Shown here in pieces: positions 33,396-44,900 of a DNA stretch of 64,000 nt. The position numbers and the translations under genes are program-made. Position 1 is the first letter of the stretch. Each line of letters begins with the position of its first letter. The stretch lies in contig PDHQ01000035.1 of the NCBI GenBank assembly GCA_003339415.1, positions 164,540 through 228,539 of the forward strand, read 5' to 3'. Source of the DNA: Ophiocordyceps camponoti-saundersi (nom. inval.) (Eukaryota; Ascomycota; Sordariomycetes; Hypocreales; Ophiocordycipitaceae). The notes below the pieces were generated by a model that saw only the letters and a program-made list of their open reading frames with translations, ran no database searches and was not told where the DNA came from.

Positions 33396-36182
33396 ATGGA
33401 ACCTCCGGCCAAGCGACAGCGAAGACTAAAGTCGGCGCCGCATCATCCTAACCAGTACGTCGACAACGACGACGACGACGACGAGCTCTCCTTTGAGCCG
33501 CTTGAGATTCGAGTCAAGAGAGACTCGTCCTATAGACTCTCTCTCGAGCGAGCTCAGGCGGATAATCGCTTTCAGGCCACCATGGCTCACATATTTGAAA
33601 AGTACGGCCGTGACTTTGACGGCATTGGCGATGAGATCGACCTCCTGACGGGTGAGATCCTCGTCGATAATGGCCATCTCCAGAACATGCGAAATGAGGG
33701 AGACGTTGGGGTCACGAAAGACCTTGACAACGTTACCGGCCTTTTGATGGAGGATCTCGTCCACAACCAGGACGACGATCTGTTCTCGTCGCCCGCGCCG
33801 CCACAGCTGCGCGAAAATTCGACGGGTGAGGAAGACGATGAAGAAGATCGCATAATGTTCGGTCGAAAACCCGACTCGCAATCCTTGGCCCTTCTCTCCC
33901 AGCCCCCTCCACGAGCTCCGGATGATGGCCTCTCGTCGCTGACCGGCCTCTTCGGCACCGGCTGCCCACCCGTCTACGGCGCATCCCCACTGGGCTTTGG
34001 CGCCTCGCCCTTTGCCATGGAGCCGTGGACACTCTCGGACCCTTTCGGATTATCTCCTTGGGACAACTCGCGTCTGTTTCCATCTCCCACGGATCGCTAT
34101 CACTTCCCCTCGCAAGACGGCGGCAGCTCCATCTGGCAACCGGGCTATCGCTTCAAAGATGACGAAGCCGTCGCCCAGTCCACGACCCCCACAGTCTTGG
34201 CACGCGTGCGACCGGATGTACGGACCAAGCCGATGAAGTACATGCTGCCATCGTCAGCATCAAGACCGGACGATTCGGAGGATCAGGAGGAAATCGACGA
34301 AGACGCCATCCTCATGGGCAGAGGAGGATTTTCACAAATCGACGCCTCCACCTCAACACACATGGAAATAGACGAGCTCGTCTTGCCAATCCCTCAGGAG
34401 GTGATGCCCCCGACAGACACGCAGACCGACTCGACAACGACAGAAGCGGACGATGTCTCTCCGCCGAAAGAGCCAAGACTCGCTCTGACCAGTCCGGAAC
34501 AGCCGACGCAGCAGCGCCTCGTCGTCGAGCTTCAAGCTCTGCATCCCTCACGCCGTCACGAGTACGCGTCCATCGAAGAAGCTGCCGCTGACGAGCTCGC
34601 CGACGACCAAACGCCCATTGTGGACACAACGAAGCCTGCGCTCTCCATAGACGACGATGACACGACGCCCTCTTTACAAGGGATATCCAATGCCAAAGGC
34701 CTCAAGGAAAGTGACGCGCCCGCCAGCAGCGTACTCCTCAATGAACCCACCTCCAACACAGCACTGTGCCTGTCAGACGATGAGATGCCCATCTCTCTAC
34801 CGAAGCCAAAGGCAAAACCTCAAGAAGTCGCCGCCCCCAAACGGTCGGCGTCACCACCGGCCGAAGAGCCGCCCGCCTCCATAGAAGAAGCAACGCCAAC
34901 CAACGCCCCTAGCTCTCCCACCCAACAAGTCTCGGCCCGCGCCCTTCGTCGCAAGAAAGCCAGCGCGGATGGAAAGCCAGAGCCAGGGTCTCAACAACTC
35001 GCTCCTGAGCAGTCGACCTCACTACCGGCTGAAGCACCGCCCTCCTTCACGAAAGACATGACGTCGACCAATGTACCCGGCTCTCCCGCCCAAGAAATCT
35101 CGACCCGCTCCCTCCGTCGCAAGAAAGCCAGCGCGGAGGGAAAGCCAGAGCCAGAGTCTCAACAACTCGAGTCGACCTCACTACCGGCTGAAGCACCGCC
35201 CGCCTCCACGAGAGACACGACGTCGACCAACGTACCCAGCTCTCCCGCCCAACAAATCTCGACCCGCTCCCTCCGTCGCAAGGAAGCCAGCGCGGAGGCA
35301 AAGCTGAAGGAAAAGTCTCAGCATCTCGCCCCCAAGCCGTCGTCCCCACCACCGGCCGAAGCGCCACCCGCCTCCGCAAAGGACACGACGTCGACCAACG
35401 AAGCCAGCTCTCCCGCCCAACAAGTCTCGACGCGCGCCCTTCGTCGCAAGAGAGCCAGCGAGGAGGATTCCGTCCCCGCATCCAAGAGGAATGCTCCCCC
35501 TTCGCCTACGGGTCATCATCATAAGACCAGGGCCATGGGTCGAGAACTTACCTGGCTCGAGAAGTTCAGCGCTCCCGTCTCCACATCCAGGACATCGAGA
35601 CGCCGCGCCGTCGAGCCGACGACGACCAAAGCCGCAGAGCAAGAAGCCGCCGCCGTAACAGAGCCGGAGCAGAACCCAACTACCCCCAAGGAAGCAATCT
35701 CATCCCCAGATAATACCCCGTCCGAAAGACCAGCAACCCCGGACGAGGCACCGATCATCGACACCCCAAAAGCACAAGGCCCAAAATCCGAACCGAAACC
35801 ACGACCAAAGGCGCGCGGTACCAAGACGCCAAAACAAGCAGAAGCAAGCTCCAAAGCCGCGATACCAAAGCCGCGAACCCCTCACACCGCACCCCTCCCA
35901 TCCCAACGCTCGATCCTATCGCTCGCCGCCGTCGACGACGACGACCTCGACGACCTAAGCCGCGACCTCTTCGCCCCCGTCGCCGCCCCGCCGCCGCCCC
36001 GCCGCACCAAGATATGGAAGTCCACTGCGCGCACGAGAGAGGTGCTCCGCACCCCGGTCAAGCGCCGTCCCACCGACGTCGTGAGCCCGGGGAGCGTCGT
36101 CAAGACGCCCGGGGGGACGGTCCGGACTTGTGGGCTGGATGGGTATCGTTGTGGGCGCGATTTTTGCTTCTCTTGTCTGTAA
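33396..36182 (+). CDS. SCM3: Scm3/HJURP-like CENP-A chaperone
   Basis: Single exon, 928 aa. Start MEPPAKRQRR followed at ~28-110 by the Scm3 domain (DELSFEPLEI, HIFEKYGRDFDGIGDEIDLLTGEI, NGHLQNMR), the histone-binding part in filamentous fungi. The middle is acidic and Ser/Pro-rich. Residues ~480-690 contain four tandem ~55-residue repeats, each with an LRRK.AS core (at ~515, 570, 622 and 678). Lys/Pro-rich stretches (~780-810) resemble AT-hook-like or basic DNA-contact regions. The extreme C-terminus, after TPGGTVRTCG, is a short Cys-rich motif with CG, RCGRDFCFSC. Family knowledge: deposits CENP-A/Cse4 at centromeres. Convergent with the CK2 alpha gene. Confidence 0.85.
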   Translation: MEPPAKRQRRLKSAPHHPNQYVDNDDDDDELSFEPLEIRVKRDSSYRLSLERAQADNRFQATMAHIFEKYGRDFDGIGDEIDLLTGEILVDNGHLQNMRNEGDVGVTKDLDNVTGLLMEDLVHNQDDDLFSSPAPPQLRENSTGEEDDEEDRIMFGRKPDSQSLALLSQPPPRAPDDGLSSLTGLFGTGCPPVYGASPLGFGASPFAMEPWTLSDPFGLSPWDNSRLFPSPTDRYHFPSQDGGSSIWQPGYRFKDDEAVAQSTTPTVLARVRPDVRTKPMKYMLPSSASRPDDSEDQEEIDEDAILMGRGGFSQIDASTSTHMEIDELVLPIPQEVMPPTDTQTDSTTTEADDVSPPKEPRLALTSPEQPTQQRLVVELQALHPSRRHEYASIEEAAADELADDQTPIVDTTKPALSIDDDDTTPSLQGISNAKGLKESDAPASSVLLNEPTSNTALCLSDDEMPISLPKPKAKPQEVAAPKRSASPPAEEPPASIEEATPTNAPSSPTQQVSARALRRKKASADGKPEPGSQQLAPEQSTSLPAEAPPSFTKDMTSTNVPGSPAQEISTRSLRRKKASAEGKPEPESQQLESTSLPAEAPPASTRDTTSTNVPSSPAQQISTRSLRRKEASAEAKLKEKSQHLAPKPSSPPPAEAPPASAKDTTSTNEASSPAQQVSTRALRRKRASEEDSVPASKRNAPPSPTGHHHKTRAMGRELTWLEKFSAPVSTSRTSRRRAVEPTTTKAAEQEAAAVTEPEQNPTTPKEAISSPDNTPSERPATPDEAPIIDTPKAQGPKSEPKPRPKARGTKTPKQAEASSKAAIPKPRTPHTAPLPSQRSILSLAAVDDDDLDDLSRDLFAPVAAPPPPRRTKIWKSTARTREVLRTPVKRRPTDVVSPGSVVKTPGGTVRTCGLDGYRCGRDFCFSCL
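34920..35470. repeat. in-frame ~165-bp tandem repeats inside SCM3
   Basis: Four diverged copies of a 156-168-bp unit, recognisable by repeated cttcgtcgcaag / ctccgtcgcaag (LRRK) and tcgaccaac (STN) blocks, all in frame. Confidence 0.85.
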
Positions 36183-36871
36183 ATTTTTGGCATTCATCAT
36201 GGCTTTTATGCTTCTGTCATTATGACGATAGAGGGTTCACCAACGTTTGCATTCGTAAAGCAATCAAAGTCAATGCAGGCGCTAATCCTTTTGAAGTTTT
36301 TTTTTCTTTTGAGTGGAAAACGTGGCTTCGAGCTCGGGAAACACCATAACCCCAATCCGCCCCCCCCCCCCCCCACTCCTCCCCCCCCCAAAACCTCCCC
36401 CAGCGTGATGCAGGACGCGAGGAGGTATAAGTTGTTAGAATAAGTAAGGATACGGATGACAAGTGAAATGCGAGGGAAGTCGATGGAAAATGAGAAAGAT
36501 AAACAAACGGACAGGCACATGCAAGCCATGAACCTCTGCGCTGATCATTCAACTCCCGTTCCTAAACGCCATTGACCGTCGCTGCTGCTGATGCTTTGGC
36601 TTGACCAAGACATGGAGATTGTGCTCGAATGAGACGGACGGTCGGGAAGCAGTGCGGCAACGGGCTGCTTGTGCCAAAAATGAAAAACACCCGCCATCAG
36701 CAGCATATTAACCGCCGTATCAAAGACGATAAAGTGTCCCTCGAGAGTCATCTCCTTGGCCAGTACAAGCATCGCATGCCAAACGCGGAGAGTACCGATC
36801 GTGCCGACACAGGCACCGCCATCGATCGCAGGACCATCATTCAAGACGAAACGTCTTTGCACTTACGTCCA
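36183..36871. other. convergent 3' region of SCM3 and CK2 alpha
   Basis: Holds two 3' UTRs. A C-run interrupted once lies at 36361-36390. On the minus strand a strong GTAAGT donor starts about 10 nt beyond the CK2 stop, so a 3'-UTR intron is possible. Confidence 0.5.
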
Positions 36872-38232
36872 TCACGATTTGTATGGTCCACCGTTGGGAT
36901 TCGCCAAGTTCTGCTTGAAGATCTCGGGGTCGCGCACGGGGTCAAAGTAGGCATGGGCCTGAGCCTCCTTGGCCGTGAGTCGTTCCTACGGCCGTCATGT
37001 CAGCATATGGGAAGCTCTCGAGCGCGGGCGTCGAAGACTTACCTGATGGTCGTAACGCAGCAACTTGTCGAGGAAATCAATGGCTTCATTAGAGACAAAA
37101 CGCTGATTCTCCGACGTGACAAAGCTATGCCACGGCTTTTGCTGGAATCGGCCCAGGATGTCGTCGTATTGGGCATCGAGTTCAATATCGTACTTGTCGA
37201 GATAGTCGAAGAGGGAATCAGTACCGAGGACCTTTGCGATTTTGACAAGCTGATCCGAATTGCTATTTCCGTGGAAGAATGGCTCCTTCCGGAAGATCAT
37301 GGAAGCAAACATGGCGCCCAAGCTCCACATGTCGAGACTGTAGTCGTACTTTTGAAAGTCGACGAGCAGCTCAGGACCTTTGAAGTATCTCGAGGCGACG
37401 CGGACATTGTACTCGGTTCCGGGATGGTAGAACTCGGCCAGGCCCCAGTCGATAAGGCGCAGCTGCAGGAAGAAGGCGGGATTTAGCAGGCAAATTAACG
37501 ACGACTAGCGTACAAAGAGGAGAAGACTAACCTTGCGATTCTCGTGATCGATCATAACATTGTGAGGTTTCACGTCGCGGTGCATGATGCCTTTGCTGTG
37601 GCAAAAGTCCAGCGCCTTCAGCAGCTCGTGGATATAGAACCGAACATCGAGGTCGTTGAACTTGGGGTACAAGCTCCGGAAATCGGTGTTGTTGACATTT
37701 TCGAAGATGAGAGACGGCGTCTTACTCTGTAGGGCAGAAAGAGAAAAAGTCAGCTCAGTCTGATAGGGACAGGGGGAAAAAGACGGACTTGAGAGTCTCG
37801 GACAACGTCGAGTAAGGCAACAACGTTGGGACCGCCAGCCAAATTTTGCAAAATCTTGATTTCCCTCTTTATTTTCTTCTTCTTGACCGGTTTGAGGACT
37901 TTGATGACGCATTTTTGATAGTTGACGACGTTGATGCCTTCGAAGACCTCTGAGTATTTTCCCCGACCTGCAGAGAGAAGCTGTCATTATTTTTTGCCCT
38001 ATTTCTTCTTCCGATTTTTCGATCTTTCCCACTGTCCGCGAAGACGACGCGAAGACGTACCGATCTTCCTCACCACCTCGTAATTCTCGAGGACACCCCA
38101 GCCTGAATAGCGATCGATCGTCAGAATATGTCGTCCAACACAGGGAGGCATCGACCCACTGATGTTCACGCTGTCGTAGTCCCAGTATGTGCGGGGCATC
38201 GACATATTGACATCGGCGTAGACGCGCGACAT
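36872..38232 (-). CDS. CKA1: casein kinase II catalytic subunit alpha
   Basis: Six exons read downward: 38232-38160, 38102-38061, 37967-37789, 37726-37532, 37462-37043, 36985-36872; 340 aa. Introns are 57, 93, 62, 69 and 57 nt. The first intron (GTGGGT..TTCAG, CTGAC branch) is a multiple of three without a stop, so it can be misread as coding; its removal restores the near-invariant [16 protein letters not shown] join. Kinase features: GRGKYSEVF loop, the basic cluster [12 protein letters not shown] typical of CK2, catalytic [11 protein letters not shown] instead of DFG, and [20 protein letters not shown]. The family phosphorylates acidic Ser/Thr sites as an alpha2-beta2 tetramer. The name CKA1 is by similarity; paralogue assignment is not proven. 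Confidence 0.94.
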
Positions 38233-39195
38233 GCTGGGCTGCTGAAGAAGCGAAAAGGGGCGAACGTCGCGAGTTAGCGCGCGCGCGCTGTGATGGCGGC
38301 CGGCTTGAAGGGGGGGCGGGTTTTTCTTAAACTGAGGGTGAAAGTGAGGAGGGGGAAAATGGTGTTGGTGAGAGGGAGTCAGAAGCGAGGCCTAACCTAC
38401 ACTACTACCGGGTAGGTCAGATTATTCCATCTTTTCTGCGCGAGGCTGCCGGCTCCACCCAACGCGCGTATGCTATTGGCCAGAGCCTCGTCCTCGGTAC
38501 TGCACGCGCCCGAGTCGGGTATCTTATATGCGCATTTCCGCCGAGGGGATACTTTTGCATTGCCGGCCTCTACCTGGGCCGACATGCTTACATACCTAGT
38601 TCGCCGGAGGACGAAAAGGTGTAATGGACAAGCCTAACTTCCTTCGAACACCACAAAGTGCCGCCATTTCCGCCATCTTCACGATTGGTGTATGTACATA
38701 TGTCGTAATCCGTTTACGAGCTGATCAGTGCATCATAGGTAGATTGGTAGGTAGTAGGTAGGTAGTAGGTAGGGAAGCTGGTATTCCTTGGCGCCCTCCT
38801 CTCCCAGAGAGGTCTCCCCAACTAGATTGTCACGGAGTGCCACCGTCTTCTCCTGTTGAATGTCATGACGGACAATATTTGGCTTCCTCTCCAACATTTT
38901 CTCTCGCCCACGTGTCAACGCGCCTTCGCCCCATCCTCACATTCCGCCCTGTTCAGCAATTGTGTCTGGGTTTCGGTATTTTATCTCTTGTCGGGCACGA
39001 GTTCCGACCATGAAATCATGCAGAACATCGAGTACCAATCCACCGGTTTCCCACGAGCCGCCAGCCCTTGCCGTCACGCAGAAACAAAAACCGAAATCCG
39101 TCATGAACCGCCGCGCCAATCTAATGAACTGCACGAGAAATGACAAAGACGAAACGAGGCTGTGGCGGAGAGTTGCTTTCGATGTCTTTCCCATC
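38233..39195. other. CK2 alpha upstream region / L16 downstream region
   Basis: Contains CG-repeat and C/G-rich DNA at ~38277-38325, a minus-strand 62-codon ATG frame at 38397-38585 (upstream-ORF candidate for the kinase gene), and AGGT/AGTA repeats near 38740-38775. No recognised gene. Confidence 0.5.
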
Positions 39196-40041
39196 TTAGT
39201 AGCCGTAGGCCTCGAGAGCCTGCGCAGTCTCCTTCTTCGTCGCCGCGTTCTTCTTCGCGTCCGAGAGTTGCCGAGCGGCCACCTTCTTGCGCTCGTAGTA
39301 GGCCAAGCCCTTGGCCTTTCTCCTCTCCTCCAGCCTGCAAACACATTGTCAGCTCCGCGCGCGCATTGCCGTCCCCAAAAGAGTGACCTACCGAGCAACA
39401 ACATCCTGGTACTTCCATCCAACCTCGTGGCTCAGACGGCCAACGGTGCAGTACTTGCGGCCGGGCTGCAATCGAAGGACGCGAAGCGCCTGAGGAACCA
39501 CCATCTTCTTCATCTTGTCGTAGGGGGGAGGCACGCCCTCAAAGACCTTGAGACGCTCGAGGGCGGCGGCACCTCGGGCCGTCTTGTGAGGGATCATGCC
39601 GCGGACGGCCTTGTAGAAAACTCGTGAAGGAGCACGGAAGTGGAAAGGTCCTGGGAGCCAAAGTCAGTGAACATTTTTCACATCACTCAAGCGCCGGGGG
39701 GTCGAGCTCACCACCGCGGGTGGGGTTGTATCGGGTCATCTTGCGAAGGTAGGCATGGTACTTGACTTTTTTGAAAGGTCAGCTACTTAGTACAGTGTTG
39801 GGACGGGAATTAGCGACGTACGCTTTGCGCGGAAGAATTCGCCCGAGATGTTGAGCGCCTCGCAGCGCACGACGACAATCTTCTGGCCGTTGAGTAGCTG
39901 CTTGGCGACGACACTGGCCAGGCGGCCAAGCAGGTGGCCCTTGCCGTCAACGATAACCTTGAACTATCATTTAGCCATCTTCCTTCTTCCTGTTCTTGGA
40001 TGACGAGATTGGTGACTCACGACCGGCTCGAAGGAGGACAT
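39196..40041 (-). CDS. RPL16: 60S ribosomal protein L16 (uL13, L13A family)
   Basis: Five exons read downward: 40041-40021, 39957-39822, 39765-39712, 39650-39392, 39334-39196; 202 aa, the usual length. Introns are 63, 56, 61 and 57 nt. For intron 1 the acceptor TTCAAG is preferred to GATAG eight bases earlier because it gives [18 protein letters not shown] without two extra residues and a better branch spacing. Conserved blocks include [83 protein letters not shown] and a Lys/Ala-rich C-terminal helix. A structural protein of the large subunit. The first intron follows only 21 coding bases, common in fungal ribosomal-protein genes. Confidence 0.95.
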
Positions 40042-40829
40042 GTTATCGGCTCCTCTGGTGGCTGGAGGATTCAGAATGTAGGCGGTAGGTGAGGTACCGC
40101 AGCAACGGTTTCAAGATGGTCCTCCAACCGAGCCCCCGAGTAGATCAACAGCTGTGCTGCTGGGAGTTAGTCTTCGATGTTGGGTGAAGTGGTCGTCGGA
40201 TGGCTAAGAGAAATTCGAGGTTCGCAGCCTGCTCTTGTGGTTGTGCCTTTTGGACAGAGGAGCGCTAGCCCGATGTAGTTAGCGCCAGATTGGTAAGAGC
40301 TGCCTGATGCAAACCCAGTTAGGGTTGCAAGACCTAGTCACGCCGGAGTTTCGCCGGCTGGGTTGACAGCTTGGCCTGAGCACTCCTGCGGGAAGCCAGA
40401 TGTCGCAAACCATCTTCATACCTACATACTTTGTATGTACGTCTACGACTTGCCGGCCAGGCGTTTTCATCCAGCACGTCGTCGACGAGGGACAGGCGTC
40501 TTGCATGCACACATACATACACTCATACATACATATATAAACAAACACTTACAGGCTGCGCAACGGCTCACTTGTACGTAATACATAGTAGCCGCTTATC
40601 GTGAGCTTTTTTCCCGCAATATGTCAATCAACTGCCCTCATCTCCAGCGGCTGCCAACTGCGCAGCCTCCATAGGTCCCGATGATGCCTGCTAAACAATG
40701 TCCCTATCAACCAATGCCAGGTATTCCATGCAAAGTCTATCGTCAACCGTACCAGGCGCAGCGATTCTCGCCGACGCCCAAGAGTCTGTCTCGCATGTGA
40801 AACGCCTCGATGCAACGGAAATCGGCGGT
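40042..40829. other. intergenic region upstream of L16
   Basis: Includes the L16 promoter/5' leader, a short CATA array at 40508-40536 and the BAG gene 3' region. No gene recognised. Confidence 0.5.
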
Positions 40830-41963
40830 CTACACCTTGGCCGCGCTATCCAGTCCCTTGAGAACCTCCTGTACCCTGTTGACCAGCTGTTTCCTCTTGA
40901 CCCTGACCTCGTCGACGCCCTCAGTGTCGACGCCGTCGAGCTTCAGGAGAATGTTCTGCAACAGGCTTTCAGAGAGTTTCCTGTGTTCCTCCTCCCGAGT
41001 CTTGGCGTCGGAGGGTGGCGAGGCGGTGTACTGAACGCAGAGCGGCAGCCATTTAGTCGTAAACTCGCTAGACAGGGCCTCGATCTGCTTCGTGGGGACG
41101 CTGCCGGGAGCCATCGGGGGCGGTGACTTGGAGTTTGAAGAGCTGTCACGGGGGCTGCTCGCGGAGTCGCCTTGTCCTTCGGCCGGCCTCTGCTTCGACT
41201 TTCTTTTCTTGCGGCGTCGCAACTTGGAATCGTCTCTAGACGGTTCGCTGACGACAACCACCTCTCCGTCTGAAGAGCTGCCGTTTTGGTCGCCCAAGTC
41301 GGACAAGACAGCCTTTACTTCGCTCTTGTTCTTGACTCCGTAGAGTCTGGCCGGAGCGGAAGGATCCTTCAGCTGCTTGCCTTTGTAAAACAACTTGAGG
41401 CGGGCAAGGGCTCGGTCTGGCAGATCCATCATTAGCCCCGCACGCTCACGAAGGTCCACGACGCGCAGCTTCCCGTCACCGATGGAATACGCGGGAAAAC
41501 GGGCAGTGTACGTGACGCCGTTGTGCTGAATCAGGATAATGTCGTCCTCGAGCACAGAAGGAGTGGGCGACGGCGAAGGCGCGTTGGTGTGGTGGCGGTG
41601 ACGGCTCTCCGGGGGGCCGTCGGCCAAGTCCTGAGATGTGATGTAGCTGTAATCGTCATCCGTCACGGCGGGAACTCCAGGGACAGAGCTGTAGGGGGCG
41701 CTCTGATCGCGCCTCAGAGACCAACCGTGTCGCCACATGGTAAACGGGAGGGTCAAGAGCGCAGCGAGGCCACCGTAGAGGATACCCGGCGTCACGCCAA
41801 GGGCGTTTGCTAGGTTATCGCTGGACTTGCGGAAGGCGGACCACAGGGTGGTAAGTCTGCCGTAGATGTACGCCGTTATGGTGTGAAGGGCTCCAGAGGA
41901 TGCCTCGGCGGCCTTTCTGGAATCCACCTTGTCGGCTGACGGTGACCCTTTGAAGGACACCAC
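40830..41963 (-). CDS. BAG-domain, ubiquitin-like-domain membrane protein (5' end unresolved)
   Basis: The open frame (about 377 codons) begins at a GTG and is closed upstream by TAA at 41979-41981, so the true 5' end is missing. In order: a hydrophobic segment (GILYGGLAALLTLPFTMW), the conserved DDDYSYITSQDL motif, a ubiquitin-like domain (ILIQHNGVTYTARFPAYSIGDGKL to AVLSDLG), a Lys/Arg/Ser-rich linker, and a C-terminal BAG-type helical domain (IEALSSEFTTKWLPLCVQY to VQEVLKGLDS). Family knowledge: fungal BAG proteins are Hsp70 nucleotide-exchange co-chaperones, some ER-anchored as Snl1. The only in-frame ATG before the Ubl domain is at 41738-41736, after the membrane span. A 3' splice site at 41947/41948 is likely. 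Confidence 0.75.
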   Translation of the reverse strand: MVSFKGSPSADKVDSRKAAEASSGALHTITAYIYGRLTTLWSAFRKSSDNLANALGVTPGILYGGLAALLTLPFTMWRHGWSLRRDQSAPYSSVPGVPAVTDDDYSYITSQDLADGPPESRHRHHTNAPSPSPTPSVLEDDIILIQHNGVTYTARFPAYSIGDGKLRVVDLRERAGLMMDLPDRALARLKLFYKGKQLKDPSAPARLYGVKNKSEVKAVLSDLGDQNGSSSDGEVVVVSEPSRDDSKLRRRKKRKSKQRPAEGQGDSASSPRDSSSNSKSPPPMAPGSVPTKQIEALSSEFTTKWLPLCVQYTASPPSDAKTREEEHRKLSESLLQNILLKLDGVDTEGVDEVRVKRKQLVNRVQEVLKGLDSAAKV

Positions 41964-41981
41964 ACGGTATTCGCCGGATTA

Positions 41982-44900
41982 CCGAAGAGAGTAGACGAAT
42001 GAGGCTCTTACGAGACGAAAGCGTTGGCAATAGAGGGCGGGCGAACGGCGTCGGACAACGGCTGGATGGCCTTCGGAACCGACGGCTGGGGGCGCAAAGA
42101 AGCGACGGACGGGGAATAATAGCCCGATTCGATTGCGTAGAATCAAGAACCTTGAGCCGAGCGCGAAGGCCTCACTGGCCGTGGCGGTGGCTTCGACAGG
42201 CGAGGCTGAGGAGGCGAAGTCTCTTAATTTGGGGAGAGAGGGGGGGGTTTGGAAAGTGGACGTCAGAGGAGGCTCAGGTGACGGTGATGGTGTGTGAGCA
42301 CTGAGCAGTGCAGCAAGCCCCCCTGGTTGCTTACGTGCAGCTGTGTCGTAGCCTGTCGTAGGTAATCGCAGCAGGTATCGGGTACGGGAGTTTACGTGGT
42401 CTGACAGCCGGCCGCTGAGGTGACGATACTTTGGAATGGCGCCCTTTGCAGACGGCGTTTGGATGGACGCGATTCAGCAGCCCTTTTTGTATGTGCGGAT
42501 ACGCAGGCAATGGATGCTTCGGGAGGGCAAACAAGGGCTGTCGGTCGGCCTGTAACAATGACTGGTATGGAGTCTTGAGGTTTGAGCGCGCGGAGTGGAA
42601 GAAGGGGATTGAGCGTAAACTTTGCTCGTCATACACAATGATGTAGGTATGAGTGTTGTGTGGTCTCGTGGCTGTTCAGTCTTTGTTTCCATTCTCCGTT
42701 ATATGGTATACATACAAGTGCTTCGAGAGCTTCATCGATTCCATCAGGAGCATAATAACATTCGAGATCATCGGAACTAGGTATCTACGTATGTAGTAGC
42801 TAACGCCGGCTTCAAGCGGAACTTGTCGGTCATGTAATATCAGACAAGTCGTCATCCATCACATGAGCAGCTCAAATTTCGCCATCGAGTCGTACAAAAT
42901 GTTGCTTGTTTTCAATGCCTTACCCTACTACTCCCGTTGACGAGGCCATCTCGATAGTTAGGCACCTAGACAGGAAGGTAGTTGATGTCTGAGTTTCGAA
43001 TCTGCTTTGCTACCTGAGAACTGGCTTGAATGAATCTTCAGTCAAAGTGATGATGGCGTTGAAAGGGCACGGCTTGAGGCGGATTTCTCAGGCCTCGTGT
43101 TGTAGTTTCAAGGAGCTAATAATCCTGCTTGATATAAGGAGGACTGACCAATATGTCATCTTGATTGCTTGAATGACAGCCATAGCAGGTCACATGCTTG
43201 TTCTCCTTCACTCACCTCCCACCTACAAAAGCCATACTCGATACCGCGAAGGAACAAAGCCAAGCTGCTCGAACCACAAAAAGAGATAGACAACTCGGCC
43301 GTCTCGGTGAATCGTCGCTATAGTCCACATGACACTTCGCCTGCAATCAGCGTCACCGTCCCCCACGTAACAAACCCCATACCTATAAGCGTGGACAACA
43401 CCTATAGCAATGCCGAACCGGCTTACTGGAACAGGGAATTCACGTAACATCGGCCCTTCCCCGAGCCTCTTGCATCTTCAAAGGGCCAGACTGTCATATC
43501 ACAGCATCTGCGCAACTCACTGCCACAGGGTGAGCCGTGTCCGCAAAAGGCAGCGATCGCCTCGGGAATTTACGACGGAGTATTTCTCAAAACCATTTGC
43601 AGCACATACATGTTTTGAGGCTTAGCCTTCGTTTTCCTCATCGCAGCCCTAGTTGAACTGCATGGCCAGATCGATGAGTCTGGAAACAGGTTCGAAAGTA
43701 GCACAATCTCCGCGTTGCATCTCACACTGGGGACCAACCTTTGTTTAAGGCTTTGGGCTGAAGACCGGAGCCAAGATCCTCTTAGGCAGAAGAATGCTGA
43801 CATTGAGGCTTCCTGTCTTTCATTCTGTGGAAGCAACCGTCCCGTTCTGACTGCGCCTCCGCAAGGGGGTCAGACTGCTGAGCTCCTTTGACTCCATGAA
43901 TGTGTATGTACATACATGCCCGGGCAGCTAGGCAGAGATATCTGCTACATACTCATGCGTACATACATACATACTATATCATTGAGGGTCCGTCTGGCCA
44001 TGTCTTGGTTTGCCTCTCACATGCGTTGAGAAAGGGCCGTCTCTTCTCTCCCGTCATCTCCGCCCGTATTTAGAAGAAGGATGCCACTGATGGCCGGAAG
44101 AAGCGGCTGAACCATGTATGTTGGGTGGTTGTGAGATGTCTGTTTCTTAGACGGGGGCGGCGTGTCTACCACATACATGCATACCTACATACGAGAGTGT
44201 TTAGATAAAGTGTTGAAGCTGTGCCATGATCACGTATGGTGTCTAGCTAAGCCTCAAGCTTCAAGCCTACATGCGTAGTACCTACTCAGTGTAATCCGTA
44301 ACGTGAGAGCCGTCCTCTCGCACACGAACAAGCCTCAGCGTTGTAGGACGCCATCATCCGCATCCCTCTCATCATCACCCCATGCCGTCCGTGCCTTAGG
44401 ATATCCATACTAGCGAGATTCTTCGTCCTGCCTCGTTCTGCTCTGCTGTTACGGTTTATATAATCACTTCTGCTTTATCTATACGCTCACGATACACATA
44501 TGTATGCATACCTATCTTCGACATGTTCACCCCTAATTGCACCCTTCCTTCGACATCGTCCGGCTTCGTATTAACGCCTAACGTCCGCGGAACAGTGGGC
44601 ATCTTTTACACTTGTGCCGGCATCTAGATCATCTATACGTAAAACGTGCTTCACTTCCATGTACCGACGCAATCAAGGCCTCGCCAGGGTCTTGATGGCA
44701 GGAGGAGGTCATATGACCTACCTTACCTAGTCACACATGACCTACCTATACACATACATATCTTAGTTGCAGACAGAGGCCTAAAGCCTCTCTTAGACTT
44801 TACACACACAATTGAACCTTGCTACCCATTTATAGGTCTTCTTTGCTTTGCTTCTTTTATAGTCATTTGAGGCCGTCTCTAACTGTCAGGTGACGTTGCT

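Noticed and set aside
36545..36862. 105-codon minus-strand frame just beyond the CK2 alpha stop
   Set aside because: Not in frame with the kinase and no domain; more likely 3' UTR, possibly with an intron.
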